Shown: in pieces, positions 45,913 to 57,300 of the stretch
Layout: each line of letters begins with the position of its first letter
Position numbering within the stretch: the stretch's first letter is position 1
The notes under the pieces: generated by a model
What the model saw: only the letters and a program-made list of their open reading frames with translations
Database searches by the model: none
What the model was told of the DNA's origin: nothing
Source: Oxytricha trifallax
Taxonomy: Eukaryota; Ciliophora; Spirotrichea; Sporadotrichida; Oxytrichidae
NCBI GenBank assembly: GCA_000711775.1
Contig: ARYC01000265.1
Coordinates: 1 to 64,000, forward strand
Direction: 5' to 3'
DNA length: 64,000 nucleotides
Translations under genes and position numbers: made by a program

Positions 45913-48100
45913 ATAAAGATCTGTAGAATATTTAGGGTAATTATAAATATCAAGAGGTTAGTTAGAATAATAATGAATAACACTTATTTTCTGAAAAAAT
46001 GTCAAATTTCAATTAGAGTAATGGTGATTATCATAAAAATTAATATTATAAAAATTAAAATTGATTTACAATTTTTTTATTTTTGCATATTAATAAAATG
46101 ACAAACTCTTTATTTAAAACTAATATCATTATTATTTTCTGGATTTAATCCTACTTCATAAATAACAGTTAGATCAAGATATTTCTTTCCATCCAATAAA
46201 TATAGAATTAGTTTAAGATAATATTCAAGCTCTAAATCCCTCCTAAATTTCCCAAATCTAATCTAATAATTCTAATTCCAAATTATACAATTAAGTTTTG
46301 ATGAATTAGCGTGGTGTCTAAAAGCTACAACTACTAAAAGTTTAACAAAACTTCAAAACTTCTAGTAACAAGACAACTATTAATTAAGATATATAGTAGA
46401 ATATATAAAATTCAACTACTCAAAACAAGTACTAAGCGACATCTAATAATTAGAGATCAAATTAATTAAGCAAGATTTACAGTTAATAATAGAATTCAAA
46501 GTAAAATTATAATAATGTCACACCAATGCGGAATTAGACTTCTAATTGATAATTTTAAAATTTAATTTAAAAAGTTATGCACTGCATTTCAATTATATAG
46601 CATACTTAATTCTAAAATTAAAATAATTTATAGACTTTAGATAAGTTAAACATTTACTAATCAAATTAATCTGGCTTGAGCATAATAGAGTAAGATGATA
46701 ATAATTAAATTCCTTATAAGACCACTCCTTGGTCCACTCAGAACAGTAATCAAAAATAATAATAAATTGCAGTTTCGTACTATTAAAACATCTTAAATTT
46801 CTAAAACAATTAAAAACAAGGTAATTTCCAAAACTTATAGATGTTCAACTCCAAAAACCTTCTTAATTTTAACATTAATTTTATATTAATTATGTTTAAT
46901 TATACTTTTTCTTCTCATATTTAGCTTTTAATTATTATATTTAAAACCCTGTGAAAGTCTATTCAAACTCCATGATAGAACAATCTTCAAATATAAGTCA
47001 ATTCCCACCTTACTCCGCTTCAACCAAGAATAACGAAATTTAATAATAAATGAATAATGATAACTAAAATTTTAAACAATAATTGATAACTTAATCAGGA
47101 AGCACTAAGTATTTGCCATAAAATTTTAGTATAAATAGTTCAGTAATGACACCATAACATAATACTAATCATAGTGATATATCGCCTTAAAACTTCTTCA
47201 ATTAGCAGATAAATAAAAATATTATTGACAATAAGAACTTTACATAAAAATATATAAGTAATTAATAAACTTAAATATAACCTAACATAGTTATAGTTTA
47301 ATATTTTTAATATATAAGTATATGAATATATTCTAAAATTATAAATTTAACTTGCAATTGTTACAAGTAAAATCAAATGCATATTTGACTAATGATATAA
47401 AGAAAGTAAAACAAAATTTTGGTAGTACCATATATAATTTTTATCAATAATTTTCTAACTTTTATCTAAAGAAAATCAAGTTTATTTTGTTAATTATATT
47501 GACCCTAGTACTTAATTTAATAGTTTAATTTTATATTCTGTTTTTTATAAATGTTTTGAAAAATCTTAAAATTGAACAAACTTAAATTAATAATTTATAA
47601 GGAATAATCATTTCACTCATTTATCAACTTGCCAAAATTTTAATGAAAATTAGATGTTAAGTCTACAACGTAGTCGCACACCTATAGATAAAACTAAATC
47701 TAGAATCGATCAATTTTTTATATTTTATATTAAAATTTTAATTTAATTACAATAATTAATTAATAAAATTCTAATATAGTATATCATAATAGCATAAGGA
47801 AAGACTTTAAAATAAAACACATGAAAACTAGATAAAAAAGTAGTAGCACTAATGATCACTATGATGATTTATTTTTTAAATTATATATAAATTTTTATTT
47901 TGTTTTGTAAAATAAGCTTAAGACTAATAAAAATTTAAATGAGAATAGAGTGAACATAAGAAACTACTATTCAACCTCATAGGGTTAATAAGAATAATAA
48001 ATTTAATAAGAAATTGATTAAAAAAGCTAGAGAATTAAAAACAACTTTTTTAATTAGAGTGAAGATAATTATGATGATAATATTGCATTAAAAATAAATT
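45874..48100 (+). CDS. Asn/Gln/Ser-rich low-complexity protein, unknown function; both ends uncertain
   Basis: Coding composition is clear in blocks: 45874-46030 (ANFYHNHPKKTMNKDLQNIQ), 46160-46541, 46631-46860, 46950-47290, 47590-47700 and 47800-48080. An IES with pointer TAGACTT (46535/46631) joins two blocks in frame. The possible ATG at 45874 overlaps the end of the upstream gene by about 40 bp. An earlier in-frame ATG at 45749 leads through similar Gln-rich sequence but meets a TGA at 45861. Downstream the frame stays open with AT-rich codons to beyond 48500, so the stop is not identified. No domain recognised. Confidence 0.5.
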
Positions 48101-48716
48101 AATAATTAAAATAATTAAATCAAATAACTTTATTAATTTAATTTATTTCAAAGAAATTGAGTAGATTTTTGAAATTTCTTGTGTAATATAGTTTAAATAA
48201 TATGGAGAAAACAACTTAGAGAATATTCAATTTGATTTATAGAAGAATATAATATAAATTTGTTAATAATAATTCTTAAGTTTAATTAGATTTTGATAAT
48301 AATTAAAAAAGTAATTAATTCAAAATTAATATTGTTAGAATAATATTATATGAAAAATGTAACTTTATTATAATTAAGAAATTTATGAGTTTTTAGAAAA
48401 ATAGATCAAACTATAAATATATATATAATTTAGTATGTTTACTCAAATATAAAGATTTAAACATTTATTTATTAATATCAACTTTAATTAAAAAGTTTGA
48501 AATTATTCATTATAAAACAATATTTTTCCCCTTTATTTAATAATTTTTTAAAAAATTATAATTATTTTTGTTGTGCAATAATAGCAATAACTTACCTTTT
48601 AATAAGATTAACATAAATTAAGGAATTAATTAATAAAATCATTAATAATATTGCTTAATTTATTTGTTTTAGTTTAAATATATATATATAAGAATATATT
48701 TTAATTTTGACAATAA
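48101..48716. other. AT-rich stretch between the N/Q-rich gene and the AGC kinase gene
   Basis: Very AT-rich. One frame lacks TGA but its composition is not convincingly coding. It probably holds the 3' end of one gene and the 5' flank of the next. Confidence 0.4.
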
Positions 48717-50458
48717 ATGGAAGCAAATTTGTCGAATACTTAGACTTAAAGTGCTTTTTAGAACTTAAATCCCTCTTCAGCTTCATATAAATAAAAATAT
48801 CATAATAATAATAATTCACCTTCACCATTTAGATCATAAAAGAATAAGGGTTCTCTACTTACCGCTCATTAAAATAATGTGAGCAGATTAACTGGGATGT
48901 AGCCAAGCTATAAAAATAAAAAATATATTTATTGGTTTAGTTTAAAATAAAAAATAGTTTAATCTTTTTGTTGTTCTTATTATAGAACATGATTTAGTAA
49001 AATTAAGTTCCATCAGTATACCAAGCATTGCACTAAAAACGGCAAAACGGGGGTGGCTTCACATCGCAGGGCCACAGACAAGTCTCAAGAAAGTTTTCAA
49101 AAAACTCAATCCTAGGTAATAGTTAACTTTTGAGCTAAACTATGCTTGGTAAGGGAAGTGGACTTCCTTATTCAGTGTCCCCTGATAAAAGGTACCAAAA
49201 TAAATCCAATATCTTCACTAATGAAAATAAGTCAAATTCAAAAACTAATGCAAATTGGGATCAGTAAGAGGAATAGAAGTAGTACTCAACAAATAACTTG
49301 AATATTTATGCTAATCTGGAGAATTGTAAGAAAGAAGGTGCAAACTAACAAAACAGCAATGAAAAGAAAAAAGAGATTAAGGATGTCATTTATTCTAAAC
49401 CGGGAGTCAAGATAGGCATGGGTAAATTTCATCAGATTGATTTGATAATTTACCAAAATGAGCTACATGCTTTGAAAAAGATTCCTAAGAGCTCAATTGA
49501 CAAAGGTAAAAGAATCGAGCATTTAAAGAATGAAAAGAATATCAACAATTTCTTGAAAGATAGATTCAAAACTTCTTAAGTTAAGTGGTTTGTAAGTCTA
49601 GAAGAGACTTTTGTAGATCAAGATTCTGTAAATTTCATATTTGAATACCTTCCAGGATCCGATCTATTTTGGGTTATTCAAAATGAAATGAATCTTTTCT
49701 TAGGAAAGTAAAAAACTTCTGGAGGATAAAGAGATTGGGTCAAATTTTATGCAGCAGAAATCTTAGTAGCATTAGAGCTACTGCATAGCTTGAACATTAT
49801 CTATAGAGATTTGAAACCTGAAAATGTAATGATAGACAAAGATGGTCATATAAAGCTCATTGATTTTGGCTTTGCTAAGAAGCTTTCATCTCAATCTAAA
49901 AATAGAACATTGACAAATTGTGGCACTCTTGGCTACTCAGCGCCTGAAGTATTAATGGGAACAAATCAAGGCTATTCATTTTAAGTAGATATTTGGTCCT
50001 TTGGTATATTACTTTGTGAGCTTATTTAAGGTTCCTTACCATTTGACAATAAAGATGACCCTTAAATGATTGAACAATAAATTGTTAAAGGGGAGTATCG
50101 AATGCCTAGAGATGCAGACCAAACTGCCAGAGATTTAATTTCTCAAATCTTAGTTTTAGAACCCAATCTAAGATTATCAATTTAAGATATAAAACAGCAT
50201 AAATACTTCGCTGATATCAATTGGGATTAAGTTATTGAGAAAAAGCTAGAACCTGCCCCTTACAAGCCCAATCCATTAAAGTATAGGTATTTACTATAAA
50301 ATAAATACCCAAAAATAAGTAGCATTTAAGGTATATTACCTCAGGACGGTGAAAACTTGCTTGCTTAGCTTCCCTAGAATAAAGTTGATAGCCCAAAGAA
50401 AAGTGTTCTTGGAGACTTCACAATGCATAAAATAAATAAAGAGTTTGAAAACTTTTGA
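48717..50458 (+). CDS. AGC-family serine/threonine kinase (PKA/PKG-like)
   Basis: Start ATG 48717, TGA 50456-50458. A Ser/Gln/Asn-rich N-terminal region of about 190 residues contains one insert (about 48925-48985). The kinase domain follows: glycine loop region [13 protein letters not shown] (GxGxFH rather than GxGxFG), catalytic Lys in HALKKI, hinge [14 protein letters not shown], catalytic loop [45 protein letters not shown], then an AGC-type tail ([22 protein letters not shown]). All catalytic residues are present, so it should be active. The insertion of an extended G-x-N-Q-G stretch after APEV resembles ciliate cyclic-nucleotide-dependent kinases, but no cyclic-nucleotide-binding domain is present. 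Confidence 0.9.
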
Positions 50459-50636
50459 GAAAGTTAATAAAATTTTAGTTATAATCTATAGATTTATAAT
50501 TTAAGCTTTAATAACTGTAACTAAAATTAACTTTAAATAGAGTATTGTTGGCAAAAATATATTATTTAATTACAATAAATTAATTAGACATTTTAACCCC
50601 AATAAATAATTATTTAAATTTAAATTTCTAATTTTA

Positions 50637-51690
50637 ATGGATCAGACAGCAAAATTAAATAATCTGCGATAGTCAATGAAAAAGCGCTCCCAGTCCCCTG
50701 GAGGAGCCAATCTTAAAAACTAGTCCCAACAAAAGAAAAAATAAGTAAAGTATAGCAGGCTACCTGAAGAACCAGAGTAATTTTAAGTAGAAAAATAGAA
50801 CATAGAAGACGAAATTCTATAACTCGGTTTTAAAACTACTTGGAAAGATAATAGCAAAATTCAAGAGTAGAATTTGAGAAAGCATGAGATCTACGAGAAC
50901 TTTTTCTTAAATTTATTTATGATTGATTTAAACACCTATTACATACCAAATAATAAAATAAGAGTCTTAGAAATTCCGATGTCATCATCTCTTACCTTCT
51001 AAATGCTGGCATACTATCACTTCTTTTACGATATTTTGTACTTAGTTTGCGTTTTTACTACATAAATCTATAAATTCTGGGTAATGGAATCTGACATTCT
51101 GGTAATACTTTCGCTCATAATAACTCTTATATGGATCCCTGTAGAGCTTGCAAGACTTAACTTTGCCTATAAGGGCAATATCAATGAAACAGTAAGTGTA
51201 GAAATTTAATCTATTACAATTTTATCTAAAGTCGTAACTTTATAGTTCCCAGAAATGATTGCATTTATTATTTTCACGATATTCTTCGTGTTGCCCTTCA
51301 GTGTCGTGCCTTTCATCTAGTCCTTCAAATTCCCTCACGAAAGATGTATATACATAATAAACTACTTTTTCATTATCTTTGAGCTAATATTCGGGTAAGC
51401 CTTTGCAACTTTCGATACATCCTTATTTTTTAACACTTTTCTTGTTTAGTTTCGTGGTGATGTGCAGATTTATGAACACTCAATCAGCTGCTTTTTACCT
51501 GAGGACAGCTCCTATCATAGATAAAAAATTCAAATTAAAGTACCAAAATTAGGGTGACATAAAGCTATCGAGAGAAATCGCTCTAGGAGTTAGGAAGTAT
51601 GATAGACTGCATGATACTACAGATGTTTTTGAAGATTCAGATAAAGTTAGAATCTCGAATAACAACAATAACAAGATTCATCATGATTGA
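50637..51690 (+). CDS. TMEM17-like four-helix membrane protein of the ciliary transition zone
   Basis: TMEM17 is a member of the MKS complex at the base of cilia. Start ATG 50637, TGA 51688-51690. Two GT-AG introns, 51192-51245 and 51395-51449, and no IES. A basic and Gln-rich N-terminus precedes EIPMSSSLTFQMLAYYHFFYD. Four hydrophobic segments follow (about ILYLVCVFTTQIYKF, ILVILSLIITLIWIP, MIAFIIFTIFFVLPFSVVP, YFFIIFELIFGFVVMC). The loop ELARLNFAYKGNINETFPE matches the family's E-x-x-R-L-x-x-G-Y-x-G-N-x-x-E-x-x-P-E motif. A hydrophilic acidic C-terminus follows. A ciliate expects such a gene. Other TMEM17/TMEM216 relatives are the alternative. Confidence 0.75.
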
Positions 51691-51829
51691 AGATAAAATA
51701 AAGAGTGAAATAGAATTTTCCTTCGTTTATTATAGTTAATGTTTTCTTATATATGTTTGCAAGTTTCTTATTTTAGGATAGATTATTTTAGTGTTTGATA
51801 AATATTAAGTAAAAATGATTAATTTATAC

Positions 51830-53694
51830 TCATTTAATGAAGACATGTCTTAATCCAAGCAGTAAAACTCCTAAAATTGCAAAGTAAACGCTTTACCTCT
51901 AGGTTTTGTGTTTAAAGCCTTCGCTCAAGAACATTTAATATCCAAAATAGATATAGCCTATAACTATTATGAGTATATGCTTGAGTCTTAGAAAAATATT
52001 GTACTCTTTTCCTATATTACTTTCCATTTCAAATGACTCTTCAATCTTTCTCAAACCCTGTGCATCTCTTTAGCTTACTGTGTTTCTTAATTGATCACTT
52101 ATTACAGAATGAAATCCTTTAAAGCTTGCTCCAATAAAAATCAGAGCTAATATTATTATAAATCCACCTATACCTGCAAAAATTAACTTGCCAATTACAT
52201 CGTCTTAATCCATACTGTATAATCTCTGCTAGTGATCTATAACTCCAGAATTAGTATTTTAAGTCGTAGCCCCTTATTCTAAACTATTGTTTGAATCATT
52301 CTCCTTAATCTATTGCATTTAAATGACATTGATTTGTCTTATGACTGGATAGTAAAGTATGGGTAGAATTGCTAAAATAGTGAGAAGTTGAGCCAAAACA
52401 ATCACCGAGAGTCTCAATTTTTTAACACTATACATCTCAACGAGTTTAACAATAGCAAATCCAAGTGTCAATATTGAGATTGTGATCAAAGCAACTTATG
52501 TCTTAATGAATTCAGAATTATACAGGTATAAAATCATGAAAATTGGCTAGAATAATCCCAGAGATAGGTATAACCTAAAAGCTCTTAGCGTCAGAATTGA
52601 AATGGCTTGGTAAAGTGCCAATTAAATAATAGCATAGTAGTCTCTCTTTTACAAGCTATTATATTCGATTAAGAAGAGCAAGGAGAGGGAATAAATGGCT
52701 GAACAGATAGTATATTTTACTAAATTTTCATGTTAATGTCTTAGAGTGTGTGGGCCTGTTATTAATACATACAATGCCACAAAAGTGAATGTATAACTAA
52801 AATCTAATAGAAAATATTTTTAATAATGGCTTTATATATAAATTTACTTTGATAAATTGATGAATTAAAGTATTTTATAACTAAAGATTACATTCATATG
52901 TTTATTATAAGGAAGTACTTTCCATATAGCTCTTCAGTCAAGTTCATAATTTAGTTTGTTTTAATAAATATGGGAAGACTCAAGAGACCAGTCTCTAAAA
53001 ACAACATGCCAAAGTATGAACTTATACATAAAATAATCAATTTTACTGTGGTAACTACAAAATAAATAGCTTATTTCCATTTCTCATTTTTCATGCTAAT
53101 CTTATAATGAAATATTCCTATAAAAGTTCTTATAAACCTATTTATGATTATATGAAGCAATCTTTTAGTTAAAATATATAAAAGTATGCTCTGATCATTA
53201 ATTGATTGATGTGATTCATGCAAACTGCTGAGATGAGGTTGTAAAAGAGGCTATTTTAAGTCGCTAGAGAAGTGCTCTTCATTATTAAAGAATAAAGCAT
53301 TTTAAGATTATTCATTAACATCCTTGTTTATAGAGAAATTTATAATTCAATATCTATAAATTAATAATTTTTGAGTAAACTTTATTTGGAATGGATAAAT
53401 TTAAAAACCCATACATAAAATATGTATAGTAGTTAAATGATAATGTATGCTATTTCAACTATTAAATAATAATTGTTAATTATTTGTTATCAACATAATT
53501 CAATTTTGCAAAAGATTGTTCTTTATTACTACTTAATAGAGACTTTATAAATTTATTATTCATTTATAACCTAAATGATTTTTTTGGAATTTTTTTGATA
53601 AGCTTTATTTATTATAAACAGAATTTTAAATTAAATTCTTAGAAGAATCTGTTCTATTGTTTGGGATCTGTTGATAATTTGCTTCTTGAGACAT
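51830..53694 (-). CDS. Multipass membrane protein, unknown family
   Basis: Start ATG 53694 (SQEANYQQIPNNRTDSS), joined through a short TCT pointer across an IES (about 53330-53670) to INKDVNEQSQNALFFNNEEH. Stop TGA 51832-51830. At least seven hydrophobic segments are visible, for example YFVVTTVKLIILCISSYFG, FTFVALYVLITG, ALITISILTLGFAIVKLVE, RLSVIVLAQLLTILAILPIL, GGFIIILALIFIGA and a last one near the C-terminus. An insert lies near 52790-52890. A hydrophilic Asn/Gln loop (about 52225-52320) precedes the last two segments. No channel, transporter or receptor motif was recognised. Confidence 0.65.
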
Positions 53695-54381
53695 TTATTA
53701 ATAATTTAAATATTTATAAATTTTACTTTATTTATCAATACTTTTCATAAACAATAAAATAAATAGGAATCTAATTTTGAATAATTTTTTTTATTGAGAA
53801 TAAAATCTATAAAATTAATCATTTAATTAAATTTATTGAGAAATTAAAAATTTATAATAAATATTAAATTAAAGATATACATTTATTGAAAAATTATAAT
53901 AAAATAATAATATATTATTTCTTATTATATACTTGATCTTATGTAAATTCGAATTATAAAATAATAATTTTATCATGTAAATAAACTTTTAAATTTTTTA
54001 CAAAAAATATATTACTCTTCAATCTATAATAAGCTTATAATTGTTATTATTTTTCAACAATTAATGTCTTATAGTGATTAAACAAAACATATTAAATAAA
54101 TTTTTTAAAAAATTTATTACTATTAATCCTAAATTAATAAAAATAAATGAAATAGGGATAAAAAAACATTCGAAAAGATAAAATAAGCTAAAATCAAATA
54201 ATTAAGTTAATGCACAAACTTACTTTAAGCCTTAGATTTATTATTTTTACCATTTAATTTAATAATAAAAACTTACTAACCAGCTTATAATTTTGTAAAC
54301 TTTATTTGCAACATTATTATTGCACTGTTTATTTTTGCAAAGAAATGATTATAAAAAACTTTTTTATGAATTTATTTCAAA
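53695..54381. other. AT-rich intergenic spacer
   Basis: No gene, RNA or repeat recognised. Separates two minus-strand genes. Confidence 0.5.
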
Positions 54382-57300
54382 TCAAGAATCTTACAAAGTA
54401 GCCTAGATACTTTCAGCTATTTCTTTATTACATTCTTTCAATAACTCAATGTTATCTTAAAATATTAATATTTTTATCAATATATAAATATATACAATCA
54501 CATAAAATTAAATGCATTTACATATAATATAATAAACTTATATAATTATCTTGGAGCAAATCTACTCTTTCAGTGAATTCTTTAGTCAGACTCTTTAGCA
54601 CTTCTTTGTCAATAAACGGTTGCTATCTTTGTAAGAGTAGAGTGAGTTTTTTCTTGCTTTTATTTTTCTTGCTTATTTTGCCTTTTTTGTCTTGTAAATG
54701 CTGAATTAGGTGATCTTTGCATACTGAACCCAAAGCTTAACATATATTTAAATGATAAAGTCTAATTAATGTATCGAAAATATTTTTGGGTTTTAGAGAA
54801 TATATTTTATTAAATAATTTAAATATGATTTGTAAAAATGACTGCTTTGCTATAAAGAGAAAAGAAACTTTGTCTAATATTAACTGATTTAATTTCTAAT
54901 TTTGTTTGATTTTATGAGAATATATATAAAGCTAGAATGAAATCACCTGCCATCAATTTAGTGCCCATTGGAGGATTTAGTATAAGTAATGGTAAAGTAT
55001 TACTAATTGCTGAAACATCCAAGTCAAACCAATCATCTTATTCTTTTTTCGTGCGTTTTTGAGAAACGAACCCTACACCTTTGCTGAACTTAGTTTTCTA
55101 GTTTATATTACTCTTTCTCCTCTACCCAAATTGATCTTTATCACTGTCTAGAAGTGTTTATTCGAAATCATGCTTTAGGTCTTTAAATATCGCTTAATTT
55201 TCATTGTACTCCTTAACATATGTTTATACTTTACATTTAATGATATTAATAATGATATTCATTATTCTTAAGTATTGAATTATAGTAATAAGAGAAGCAA
55301 TTTCGGGGGGGGCGATATCTGAACCTATGCTGCAGTATCTGAACCTAATGTGTTTTAAAATAGTTTAAATATTTTTCTATACATGCTTCTAGTCAATTTA
55401 GGGTCGAAGAACACGAAAAAACATCTTATAATAACGAGAGATCACTCAAAAGAGTAGAAAAAGTTACAATGAGTATCTGTTTTATTATAAAATCTAAAAT
55501 AATTTTTATCTTTTTATCTATTATTTTTTTATTCAATTTTTAAAAAAATTAAACTATAGAACATACACGAGTAGTTGTAGATGACATCTCTTGCTTTGAG
55601 TTATATACTTACTCATCGCATTTATGCTAGAATTTAAGTACTGATGAAATATCATGATCTTGATTGATGTCATCTACAATTACTAGTGTATGTTCTATAG
55701 TTTAATTTTTTAAAAAATTGAATAAAAAAACAATTGATAAAAAGATAAAATTTATGTAAAATTTTAAAATAAAACAGATACTCATTGTAACTTTTTCTAC
55801 TCTTTTGAGTGATCTCTCGTTATTATAAGATGTTTATTCGTGTTCTTCGACCCTAAATTGACTAGAAGCATGTATAGAAAAATATTTAAACTATTTTAAA
55901 ACACATTAGGTTCAGATACTGCAGCATAGGTTCAGATATCGCCCCCCCCCCGCAATTTCAATAATTATATAAATTAACATTAAAATTCTTAGTGTATAAG
56001 CCAAGGAAAATAAATCCCTTGAGCTCAGCCATTTCATCGAAAAGTTACCAATAATCTTGCCCCTCCATAAACTAAGGTATTCTCAGAGACATCAAAGTTG
56101 ATTTCTCATCTATGTTAGCAGTGTCTTACAAACTAATTTAAATTAAATATGAATGTTCTAATTAACTTATTAGTTATTTTAAGATCTTACCCTCCATTAA
56201 TGTTTCCAGCTTTAGGATTAGGCATATAAAAAAGCTAATATATACTTCAATGAATTTTTCAAAGTAATTCAATTAAAAATAAACATATCCAGAATAGTTT
56301 CATCTTCATTTTAATCTTAGATAATAGTCTCCTGTCCGACTATCTTCAAAAATACATTAGTAAGATGAGGTTCTGTACTCCTATTTTAAGCCATACTATC
56401 TAATTGCTGTGAGAAGAATATTCTCCCAGACATCAATTTTACTTTAAATAAGTGAATGAATATTTATTGTAAGATATTTTAAGTCAATTGTATTATCATT
56501 TTATAGAAATTATCAATTCCTTAGAGAGGAAATTAGAGAAATTTAAATCAACTTCATTTCTTATTTCTTCTTAGATTTACTATTCCAAAAGTGGCAATCT
56601 TGAAATGTCAATTATTTCAGTTAAACCTTTTATTCATAATAATTTGATGAATTTATTGTGAAAAATCTGAGAATAATTCATTAAAGTTTATGATTTTCTT
56701 CTAGGGATATAGACCTCTGATAAATTAAGTCACAATAACAGATTGGCAATCTCCAAAGGGAAATTCTGGAGATTTATAGCTTAGAACAACTATTGCCTAG
56801 GCTTACTTCACATTTGCGTTTCTCATATGACGAATATTCAAAACATTACCCCTAAAGAAAAAGATGTTTATAAATAATTTCATAGATAATTATCCTATTT
56901 TAATATCATCTTCCTATGTTTAACTAGATTAAGCATTTCATTATCATTTTTTTCATGTAAAATTTAATATTAGATGTTATTGAACTTGGCAGTCATTCTA
57001 CAAAATTGTTCCTCCATTTCTTCAGATTGAGAAAATATGCAAAGTGGGACATCAGAAAGCTTTCGAATTTCTTCTACGAAAAATTCCAAGCCATGCTTCT
57101 ACCCCCCATATATTATTATATGATTACCAATCTACTTATTTACATTAGTCTATGATAGGTCTACTATCTTATATTAATGTTTATATTTAATCTCAGTTTA
57201 TTTCCTTTTTTGAATTAGTTAGTAAAAATACTTGTACAGTAAATATTATTTTTAATTAATCTTACCCTATTAATTCAAAGAACATCTGTAGTCAAAGAGT

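Noticed and set aside
55245-55983. TAAGAAT repeat as the pointer for the channel IES
   Set aside because: The two copies are in different codon phases. TTAAT is in phase on both sides and gives a continuous protein.
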